Made by a program: the position numbers and the translations under genes. From NCBI GenBank assembly GCA_949775045.1, contig OX459108.1, positions 2,900,935-2,964,934 on the forward strand: DNA of 64,000 bases, written 5' to 3'. Below, piece by piece: positions 37,147 through 47,159 of the stretch (position 1 is its first letter; each line of letters begins with the position of its first letter). The notes below the pieces were generated by a model, which saw nothing but the letters and a program-made list of their open reading frames with translations, had not been told where the DNA came from and ran no database searches. This stretch comes from Metridium senile (Eukaryota > Cnidaria > Anthozoa > Actiniaria > Metridiidae).

Positions 37147-40100
37147 ATGGATGGAGGATACTCAAAGCCTGAGCCTGCAAATCGCTTTATTCAGGAGATT
37201 TGTGACAAGGTGAGTTCTTTTGATCTTAATTAACCCGTGATTCCAATCAAAAATAGTCTGCTTACAAAATACAACATCTGCTGTCGTGCATTGCAAAGCA
37301 TTTGATATAGTGTTAACAATCTAGCTCTAATGAAGCAACTATTTAAGAATACTCATATCTTTAACATGTAATTTGAAAACGAAACAACACCAATGTCTAC
37401 AATTAAACCATAGTTAGTAGAGGGAAATGGTTAGGAAGCCTTGTGTTGTAGGTTTTTGTACACTTTTTTTCAAGCGTGACCATGCACAACCTTTTGTTTC
37501 GCAATTTTTTTTTAGCCATATTGGATATGTCTGAGCTAGTGAACAGACCAAAAATCAATATTTTGGCTGTTGCTTCAAAATACAAAAAAAAAAGATTTGG
37601 AACAAATATTACAATATTCCTTACAATAATTTCATAGAAAAAGTTTATATGACTCATTTTGCAAATTTGATTGGCCATAAAGAAAAAGTTGTGCATGGTC
37701 GAGACCGTTTCAACTTCGAAGTGCAAACAAAGAAGTACAACAAAAGGTTTCCTATAACCAGACCCCTCTATAAACTATGATTAAACAGAAGATAAAACAT
37801 TAAATTAACGTAAAGTTAGCGAACAGCAGACAGTTTCACCAGCCGAGACAGTTTTCAAGAATGTTGGATTTATTTTAATTCTAAAAAAACCTTTGCTACA
37901 ACACAGCCTATCCTCGGTATATTCAAAAAGTTATTGAAACATCGCCTTTTTGGAGCGCAATGTTGTTGGAGTCATATTTTGCATTGCACCTGTTTTCAAC
38001 CCAACCTCGTTCCCAGGGCCCTCTCCCTTCGCTTTTGGGTGGGGCGGATTTCCCGCCCCACCCAAAAGCGAAGGGAGAGGGCCCTGGGAACGAGGTTGTT
38101 TTCAACCATATCACTATTCTTACTTCATACGTTTAATAGATGTTTTTAAAACTTTAAATTTTTTCATGTTTTATTGTTCTTGGTGCTTACAAGGACCTAC
38201 AAGGACCATCATGCATATAGATGTTTAGGCAGAAAATATATTATTGCTTTTATTGATACCCCTAATAACAAAATACGCTGCCTTTGCACTATTTACAAGG
38301 GCGTTTCTGGAGTTCGTGACTATCGTGAAATACAATTATACTGATCTGTAGTATATATAGCGCCCAACAAACGCTCTCTTTATTTCGAAAGGCTGCAAAG
38401 AATGCTCAACATGCTCATGTGAGTAAAGGTCTGCTCTATGATCCCATGGGTGTCACATCACCGGACAAGACATTTTCAAAGCTATTGGTCTTCTTTTTCG
38501 CCATTGCAGTAAATATTTGGGACACGGGAATCATAAGTAATCGACGCATTCTAGTCATGATGAAGACGGAAACGACCTTCTCAACACAAGATGATAACTG
38601 ATGACAGTTTTCCATTTCAAGGAGAGCAGTACTTGATGGTCTTGAGGAAAAAAACATTATAGATTAAGGGTTTTTACAGATTCTTCATCAAGGGTATCTT
38701 CAAGTACATGTTCATATTTCTGGAGAAAGTGGAAATGGCTGTCAAAGATGAAATGAAAATCACTGGAAAAGCAACTTTAAAATACGAGTGCATGACATCA
38801 CCATATGACTTTGATGACTTTGAAAAGGTAGTCTGCAACAGCTCCACGTCGTTTAGTATGTATAGCCAAAACTGCTCTAGATAGCTCAAATTCATATAAT
38901 TAAGGACTGAAGCTAGTGTAAATCTCAATGTACTTCAGGTATTTTGAAGAACAATTACGTTTGAAAACGCATAAAATCGACATTCTTGAAAACTGTCTGC
39001 CAAAGTGTTCATTACTACACGTCAATATTTAAGGCTACTAAAAGACACCAAATCGTTCATTTTAACCCATAAAAGATACGACAAGGAGGTGTGGGAGGCC
39101 ACCTGGGAATATATATCAGTTTAATATATAAAGTATTATGTTTTTCGTCAATATTTAGTCTAGCTACAAATCAAGACTGAATATAAAGTGTCCTTTTTTT
39201 ATTTCTCACAACCTTTATTGAATATTAACCTGCATGTATTCTGTATACTTGTTCAGGTGAAAGGTGATGTTGAGACCGAAACTAACCAATCATTTGCAAA
39301 GTTTGTGGCCGTGAGTTTTGCTCAACAAGTAGTTGAAGGGACCAATTACCGTATCAAGGTAATCTATATATTATAAACAATAATAATAACTCAAGTATGT
39401 TAAGGCCTGGTTTTAGCCGTGTTTCACGAAAAAACGTTTTTATTTGTCATTGCCACAAAACTCATCTGCTTTTATTAAAACTTGATACATTGTTAGATCT
39501 CGGACTACTGCACATCCTTAATTTGTAATTTTGACCTAAGGGTGGTCACGTGACTAGTTTAGATGGATAAGGGATTTCGTTTTTTCTTTGAAAATGCGGT
39601 CGCGAGTTTGAATAGGTAAAACAACTTATACATTGAATGTACTTCTCTACAAGGTCTCTACAAGACTGTGCTTTTTGAATCTGGTTATCACTTACTGTTA
39701 AGGAGATATTTTGTAAAACAGGTCACGTGACCATAATTCTTATTCAAAATCACCTTATATCTCCCTACCAAGCTATCGAATTCAAGTTTAAACAACGAGA
39801 AGTTGTTTGTCATCTATTATATACTTATCAACTTTTGGCTTTTAGTTTTTATCTTTATCTTAAACTCACGACCGCATAAATTTTGAGTATTTTCTTGCTA
39901 TTATGACGTCATATACCACGACACCTCCTAAAAATCAGAAACTAAAAAATTAAGGACACTGATATCAACATCCACAACGATTTTCATTGAACGAATATCT
40001 TGAAAATACGAAGCCAAAATCTTAAAATATCTTAAATTATTCGCGGGGGTAAACCCAGGCCTTAACATACTTGAGAATAGCTGACTTTTTATATATACTT

Positions 40101-41171
40101 GCATAATTGACTTGATATATACGCATATTAGAATAATTTTGTAATGTTTACCGAACATGAGCAGCCATGTTGCATCGGCGTGGTAGATACATTCACAAGC
40201 TGATTGTATAAGTGGGCGTAGTCCCGGGATCGAGCGTATTGTTTACAAGTGTTGGTATTGTGATGCTAATTTGCTATTCTGCGTAGCCATGCTCTCAAGG
40301 GGAGGGGGATCAAGAGGAGGAGAGAGGAACTTTCCTGTACTTCAAACAGAACCTTTCCCCTTCCCCTCTCCCAGAGCCAACTATGTAGGCTACTAATTTG
40401 CCAACCATTTTCCTTTGTTTTAATAACAATTGTTCATGGCAAAACTCTAACAAAATACGTTACTGTACTTCAACTATACCTAATTAAACATGCGAATGCT
40501 ACAAAGGACTTATGAAATATCTAGATTAGTTATGCCATATTCAGTTACCTATAATTTCTGGGATGACTTCTGAAGATGACTTCTCCTCTGGAAATCGAGA
40601 CGTCAGACATCAACACCAACAGTCTTTCTCAAGACTACACAAACCCAGCATCCTCGGGAACCCAGGGGTAATTTTCTGTAGCACGTTTCTCGCTTCCAGA
40701 ATAAATGTCCCTGGGAACGTAGTCTGTTGGAGCTTGTTCCGGAAGTCAAAATTCAGCTCTTTCCTGATTGGTCGACCTTATTAGGTCGACCAATGAAAAT
40801 CAAGATAACCATTCAGAGAAAGTCGTTTAATAAGTTTGAATTTTGACTTCCGGAACAAGCTCCAACAGACAACGTTCCCAGGGGTATTTATTCTGGGAGC
40901 AAAAAACGAGCGACAGAAGATTACCCCTGCATGGTTCCCGAGGATGCAAACCCAGACGAGCATAACACATCTACAACTTTATTTTACATTTTTATAAACT
41001 TTTTTGTAAAGCCAAAATATATTATATCTTTTTTTTTGTTTTTGGTAGGTTGATGTTGGGCCGAACTCATTTCTCCACATGACAGTTTTCCAGGCCCTGC
41101 CCTGCTATGGAGGCAAACTAACAGTCAGTGATGTTAAAGTTGACATGAAAAAAGATGATTCAATCGTATAA
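37147..41171 (+). CDS. CSTB: Stefin (cystatin B type), copy 2
   Basis: Exons 37147-37209, 39257-39358 and 41049-41171, in the same phases as copy 1, give 95 residues. The protein starts MDGGYSKPEPANRFIQEICD, keeps the wedge as QVVEGTNYRIK and has LPCYG at the second hairpin. The reading frame stops at D-D-S-I-V (TAA 41169-41171); the sequence just beyond (TTCTAA) matches the end of copy 1, so the final M-Y-F has been lost through a changed codon. N-terminal Cys is replaced by Asp, leaving Gly-Gly. AATAAA 41181-41186. Two extra unidentified exon-like segments lie in intron 1 (38398-38827). Introns carry MITEs at 37484-37705, 38003-38097, 39391-40075 and 40649-40946. Probably functional, with altered specificity; expression is unknown. 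Confidence 0.92.
37484..37705. mobile_element. MITE in stefin 2 intron 1
   Basis: GTGACCATGCACAACCTTTT pairs with AAAAAGTTGTGCATGGTCG near 37683-37702. About 220 bp. Confidence 0.6.
38003..38097. mobile_element. Perfect ~46-bp-arm palindrome
   Basis: AACCTCGTTCCCAGGGCCCT...GGTGGGGCGG is inverted with a 3-4 base loop. A partial copy of the same end (GGCCCTGGGAACGAGGTTGT) lies at 37026-37045. Confidence 0.9.
38398..38827 (+). other. Two exon-like segments of unknown origin within stefin 2 intron 1
   Basis: 38680-38827 is preceded by TTTTTACAG, is open for 49 codons (FFIKGIFKYMFIFLEKVEMA and on) and ends GAAAAG|GTAGTC. 38398-38515 reads AAKNAQHAHVSKGLLYDPMG and meets a GTAAAT donor. Neither phase fits insertion into the stefin frame, and I recognise no family. 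Could be exons of a captured or nested gene. Confidence 0.25.
39391..40075. mobile_element. ~685-bp element with short inverted ends in stefin 2 intron 2
   Basis: CTCAAGTATGTTAAGGCCTG at the left is inverted at the right (CAGGCCTTAACATACTTGAG). No transposase frame. Contains several GGTCACGTGAC motifs. Confidence 0.65.
40649..40946. mobile_element. MULE-type MITE, copy A
   Basis: 298-bp palindrome beginning CATCCTCGGGAACCCAGGGG and ending in its complement, with GGTCGACCTTATTAGGTCGACC at the centre. Flanked by a perfect 9-bp direct repeat CAAACCCAG (40640-40648 and 40947-40955). Long inverted ends and a 9-bp duplication point to the Mutator superfamily. Confidence 0.88.
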
Positions 41172-41315
41172 TTCTAAAACAATAAAAGAACTGCCAATGG
41201 AATAACTGCACTTAAAAAAATCATGCACCTATAAAAATGCCATGTAAGAATTGAGAATAGAGTAAAAATGCTAATTAAACAATAGAATGATCATAAACTT
41301 GTACTATTTAGTATT

Positions 41316-41545
41316 CAGGGTTCCCACTCATATGAAAAAGTAAACCCATGATCACCAAGTGGCACACTTCTATTTAGTCCTTTTAATAAAAAAATCGTGA
41401 ATCTTTGGGATTAAGTTTGACAATAACTCCCTGACTTTTTAATAAATTGCAAATTTACCTGACTAAAATTCAAATTCCCTGACAATTCCATGACCCTGAA
41501 AAAAAATCTAAATTCACTGACTTTTCCCCGACAGAGGAAACCTTG
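41316..41545. mobile_element. CAGGGTTCCC element downstream of stefin 2
   Basis: Starts CAGGGTTCCCACTCAT and ends GAGGAAACCTTG, flanked by GTATT on both sides (41311-41315, 41546-41550). The stefin 1 copy (TTTGGCATTACTTAATATG near 31165) lacks it. Ends resemble hAT termini, although the visible duplication is shorter than 8 bp. Confidence 0.65.
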
Positions 41546-41599
41546 GTATTACTTATGTTTCACAGATAAACGGTTTGGTTTCTAGTTGTTCAGTATTAT

Positions 41600-41829
41600 A
41601 GTGCGTCCACACGAACCAAGGCCACCCAGACAAAATTTTTCACAAATTATTCAATCCCTATAAAAGATAATTCTGGTGTTTTTTGTTGACACTTTGACAT
41701 TGTATATATATAGACAGTAATATTTTCTGAATCATAAATTTCCCGTAATTCTATTGTTTTGATACTTGGACGTGATTGGATAATTTGTGAAATATTTGTT
41801 TGGGTGGCCTTGGTTCGTGTGGACGCACT
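41600..41829. mobile_element. MITE with ~57-bp inverted ends
   Basis: AGTGCGTCCACACGAACCAA...AAATTATTCAATC is inverted at the right end. The stefin 1 paralogous sequence (CAGTACTATTAATAACTATT) is an empty site, so insertion followed the duplication. Confidence 0.85.
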
Positions 41830-42239
41830 GTAATAGCTATTTTATACTACATCAAAATTTGTTGCCTATAATTCATTGTTCAACAGAGATTGAATTTTTG
41901 TGCAGCAAATTATAGATTCACTGTAAATCTAAATCACCTAAGACTACAAAATATACACAAATAAATAAATACTTCATTAAAAAGAGTTTGTATTTTATTT
42001 GATAAAGACTACATGTTCAAGTGTAACGGTGAGGAACATATGCTGCTTGTTTTATTTGCGATGTTCTTGTTTTTTTTCCTTGGTACGGCGGCTAACGTTC
42101 TATGCTATTTTGTTGTACTGTGGTCGTTTCCATATCGTGTATATCCCTATTGGTGTCTTTGCCCCATCACTACCACAAATGGTCCCTTTTAAACAATATA
42201 TTATACATTGTGTACTGACATTATATACTGACAGTACTT

Positions 42240-43775
42240 ATACTGACAGTACTAACGTAATAGTGTAATAGCAGTACTGGGGTAATAGAGTAGTTGCGTA
42301 TTTGCGTACTAGAGTAATAGAGTGCTAGAGTAACAGCGTACTAGCGTACTAGAGTAATAGCGCAACAGCGTACTAGCGTAATAGCGTAATAGCAGTACTA
42401 GGGTAATAGAGTAATAGCGTACTAGCGTACTAGAGTAATGGCGTAACAGCGTACTAGCGTAACAACGTACTAGCGTACTAGAGTAGCGTAACAGCGTACT
42501 AGCGTAACAGCGTACTAGAGTACTAGCATACTAGAGTACTAGGGTAATAGAGTACTAGCGTACTAGCGTACTAGAGTACTAGAGTAATAGCGTAACAGCG
42601 TACTAGCGTAATAGCGTAACAGCGCACTAGCGTAACAGCATACTAGAGTACTAGAGTAATAGCGTAACAGCGTACTAGCGTAACAACGTACTAGCGTAAT
42701 AGAGTAGCGTAACAGCGTAACAGCGTACTAGAGTACTAGCATACTAGAGTACTAGCGTACTGGAGTAATAGCGTAACAGCGTACTAGCGTAACAGCGTAC
42801 TAGCGTAACAGCGTACTAGCGTAACAGCGTACTAGCGTAACAGCGTACTAGAGTACTAGCGTAACGGCGTACTAGCGTACTAGCGTAATAGCAGTACTAG
42901 GGTAATAGAGTAATAGCGTACTAGCGTACTAGAGTACTAGAGTAATAGCGTAACAGCGCAACAGCGTACTAGCGTAATAGCGTAATAGCAGTACTAGGGT
43001 AATAGAGTAATAGCGTACTAGCGTACTAGCGTACTAGCGTACTAGAGTAATGGCGTAACAGCGTACTAGCGTAACAACGTACTAGCGTACTAGAGTAGCG
43101 TAACAGCGTACTAGCGTAACAGCGTACTAGAGTACTAGCATACTAGAGTACTAGCGTACTGGAGTAATAGCGTAACAGCGTACTAGCGTAACAGCGTACT
43201 AGCGTACTAGCGTAACAGCGTACTAGAGTACTAGCGTAACGGCGTACTAGCGTACTAGCGTAATAGCAGTACTAGGGTAATAGAGTAATAGCGTACTAGC
43301 GTACTAGAGTACTAGAGTAATAGCGTAACAGCGCAACAGCGTACTAGCGTAATAGCGTAATAGCAGTACTAGGGTAATAGAGTAATAGCGTACTAGCGTA
43401 CTAGCGTACTAGAGTAATGGCGTAACAGCGTAACAACGTACTAGCGTACTAGAGTAGCGTAACAGCGTACTAGCGTAACAGCGTACTAGAGTACTAGCAT
43501 ACTAGAGTACTAGCGTACTGGAGTAATAGCGTAACAGCGTACTAGCGTAACAGCGTACTAGCGTAACAGCGTAATAGAGTACTAGCGTAACGGCGTACTA
43601 GCGTAATAGCAGTACTAGGGTAATAGAGTAATAGCGTACTAGCGTACTAGAGTACTAGAGTAATAGCGTAACAGCGTACTAGCGTAATAGCGTAACAGCG
43701 CACTAGCGTAACAGCATACTAGAGTACTAGAGTAATAGCGTAACAGCGTACTAGCGTAACAGCGTACTAGAGTAC
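42240..43775 (+). repeat. Octamer-word satellite, left arm (~1.5 kb)
   Basis: Almost entirely built from the 8-mers AGCGTACT, AGCGTAAC, AGCGTAAT, AGAGTACT, AGAGTAAT and AGGGTAAT, with one 9-mer, AGCAGTACT. Words are strung in varied order but higher-order blocks recur: AGCAGTACTAGGGTAATAGA occurs near 42390, 42890, 42987, 43267, 43363 and 43608. Most words hold a CpG. Confidence 0.95.
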
Positions 43776-46700
43776 TGTTTTGTGTAAAATGTCAAGCTCT
43801 AAATCGACATATGTGTTCTTACAACCCGCGCTTGGTAAACGGAATACCGATTGACAATCGGATCACGCGAGTAAGTTCAGCGACTTACAGTAATAAAACT
43901 TGTATTGTTGATAATGATATTTCATGTATGATATATTTTTGTTTATTCTACTTGTTTGCACGCCCTTGACGACAGTGAAATCACTCTCGCGCGCTGATTG
44001 CGCTTGTGCTGTAGTTATATAATTTCCTCAAATTTAACTCGTTCCGGAACTCAGAAGATTTGTAAACATACACAATTGATCTATCGTAGGTCTCTATAAT
44101 TGACGGTTTTTCTCTCTACAAAAGAGCAAGAGAGCAATTTTACAACTTAACAATAACTAAAGTAATTGGAAGTTAACGGCTAGAAGTTTACCTAGCACAG
44201 GTAAGACAAGCAAGCGTGCCTTTAAAAGTGAGTGTTTTATAATATCGGTCACACCCCGGGGCCGGGGGGGTGTAACGAGCTTTATTGTAGGAATTTAAAA
44301 TAAGTCATAAAATATTTAATTATGTATACGGATAAGTATTTTGTTACCATTGTTTCATTAGATAAACCATTGTCACACTGATACGTGCAAATGTGTAAAT
44401 AAGATAGTATAAATACGCCCTAACGCGGCTTGGCGGCACGAAAACAAGAGAGACGCTAAACCAGAGAGACGCTCAACCAGAGAGAGACAGTCTGTTAGAG
44501 CGTAAGAGAATTAAGTCAAGGAGCAGACTCACTCAGAAGTCCCATGACCAAAGTAAAAGAAGAGGAGCAGACACATTCAAGGTCCCTCTAAACAAGATAA
44601 TAATAAAAGAACTGAAGGAATTAAGAAACCAACCAAAGAACCGAATTGAAGGAATAAAGAAACTAACCAAAGAACCGAAGGAATAAAGAAACTAACCAAA
44701 GAACCGAAGGAATAAAGAAACTAACCAAAGAACTGAAGGATTAAGAAACCAACCAAAGAACCGAATTGAAGGAATAAAGAAACTAACAAAAGAACTGAAG
44801 GATTAACGAAACTAACCAAAGAACCGAAGTAATAAAGAAACTAACACGCAAAGGACCGAAGGAATAATAACCAAAGAAGCGAAGTACAAAGCAATATTCA
44901 CAGAGAGTGGAACTGCCGCCGAACTATAAGTACACTGATAATTATTTATAATATTGCAATTCATAATCGTACTAAATTATACTATTTAAGATAGAGTTAA
45001 GTAATAATAATAAGTATCATATTGAGTATACTTTTCGTAATAATAATAAGTATCATATTGAGTATACGTTTAGTATTAATAGAAATGTCCTTTTGTAATA
45101 AATATAGTTTAGTTTAATTGGTGTATGTTTGGTATTCTCTGGGGAAGGCTTGAGGGACCGCGGTGTCTGGGTAGGGGCCTGGGGCGAGTGGTGACAGGGG
45201 GGGGGGGGGGGGTGGCGGGGGGATGGGTACTACCACCCCAACTTGGGTGTGGGTGTACCGCCACGTCCTCAGAACCCCGACCCTATCCCAGACCTAGAAT
45301 TTTGATTTCACATACCCTATCCCAGACTAAACCTAAGATTGTACACCCTGGCCCAGACTAAAAAAACCGCAAAAAAACGCAAAAACGGTTATATTTGCCA
45401 ATTGTTTAATTGAATTTAAATCGTTTTCTGTGCCGGCAGAAAACGTAGCCTAGCAGGCTAAAACAACAACAGACAAAATGTCAAAAAGATACCTTATCCC
45501 AGACAAAAACCTTACCCTACCCCAGACAAATTGTAAAAAAAATGATACCCTACCCCAGACCTAAAAGCCGAAAAACCATACCCTATCGGGTGGCACATAC
45601 CCGTATAGTAAATATAGAGGAGTACCAACGCCCCCCCCCCCCCCCCCCACCCCCCCGGGGGTCACACTGGCAAATGAGCTAGAAACGCGCTAAGTAAACA
45701 ACGAGCAAAAAAATGTTAACTTTTATCTGTTTGTACATACGATATGATAGGCCCCATTCCCACTAGCCTGCTAAAGTTTGGCTCAACCAAAATTCATACC
45801 AAAGTTTATTTCAACCAAAGTTTGGTTTGGAAACTTTATTCGCACTATAATGTTAGGCCGATCGCAAACGTCAACCAAGTGTCAATTGATAGATACATTT
45901 TAATAAGCGTCACGTTTTGGAGCAGTATCAGCTATTTTTAAATTTTTAACTACATTATTGTTATTAAAAAATATAGAACATCTATTAAAAAAATAGAACA
46001 TTTCCCCGTACAAATCACGATAATATCACGGATTCATCTCTCTTCGATTGATCGAGCTAGTTTGTGGTTTTTGTTGGCTTTGAACACACACATTGAAGAA
46101 TCCAGGTTGACGTGATAATTACCAAACCTGTCAATTACATAACCTGTCAAAATTGATTTTTTGAAGTTTGTTTGGCAGCGACAAATTTTGTCCCAACACA
46201 AAAATATATCCGCACTGCACTTTTCCTACCTCGTCGATGACAGAGTTTTTTGGTACAACAAACAAAATTTGGGCCCAAAATTTGTTCTAGTGCGGCCCCG
46301 GGTGTTTTCGCAATTTTATTGTTTGTTCGATGAGAAATGCCAGGAATGTGTCAAGATTTTTGATCTAAACAAGCCCAGTCAAAAGAAAAACGTTTTGCTG
46401 TCGGAAGAACATCATTATTATTTTTTTTGATAATATATTTATTACATGATATTTATTATCAATTTTTACCCTCGACTTTTTTCCCTCGACCCTCGAGGCT
46501 CAAACAAAACCTACACCCCGTCGATTGGGGCCACTTTTTGACCTCACTGAATTGGACTCGAATTGTTGCACAAAACATGTTTGAAACAATTCAAAAATTT
46601 GGTTCAAATGACATACTGCATGTGACTTGCATGATTTTTTTATATTTTCCATTTTTGCGCTAATTCTGTATGAAGTTGAGTTATGTGTGACAACTTGTCT

Positions 46701-47159
46701 GTTAATATTAATTATTATTATTATGAATGAATAAAATATTGAATGATTGACCTATTGACGACAAATGAGCATCAGCAATACTTCGCCATGCCATTTGGGC
46801 CGTTTGCACTAGTCTGACAAATATAGTTTTTTGTAGAATGTAAATTTATGCTAAATACTAAAACAAAACATTGTCTCAATTGTATTTCCAATACAAGATA
46901 CTTGACCTCAGTGATTTAACACTAATCTAAATTTGATCTGTTATGATATGTCATGCACTGATCGATGTAGTTAACAGTTTTGACATTTGACAAATTTCGG
47001 GGTAGGGCGACGGTGTCTTTGAGGTTGGGTAGCTAAAGATAACGTACAAGATATAAACGTGTCTTGATGACAGATTTGTTTGCAAAAACAAACAAATCTG
47101 GATATGTGGTTTGGTTTTGCGCATGACCATTAAACAGTTATTCGAAGATCTGGGTATCT
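43776..47159. other. Centre of the 10.7-kb insertion, no gene seen
   Basis: Includes a nested element at 44255-45657, a ~29-bp tandem array (GAAGGAATAAAGAAACTAAC) at 44630-44860, and a decayed element around 45749-46310 (CCCATTCCCACTAG against CTAGTGCGGCCCC). The frames at 46161-46663 cover this element and show no domain. Confidence 0.55.
44255..45657. mobile_element. Nested element with G/C-run ends
   Basis: GGTCACAC flanks both sides (44247-44254 and 45658-45665). The left end is CCCGGGGCCGGGGGGG and the right end C18-A-C7-GGGG. TGTAACGAGC at 44270 and a TATA-like GTATAAATACG near 44409 suggest that an LTR-like piece may be inside. GGGTGGCACATACCC lies near the right end. Composite and uncertain. 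Confidence 0.4.

Noticed and set aside
37403..37726. 107-residue minus-strand frame
   Set aside because: Lies mostly in a MITE within stefin 2 intron 1; composition is not protein-like and no family is recognised.
46161..46663. Two plus-strand frames of 78-89 residues
   Set aside because: Within a decayed inverted-repeat element inside the 10.7-kb block; no domain or splice context.
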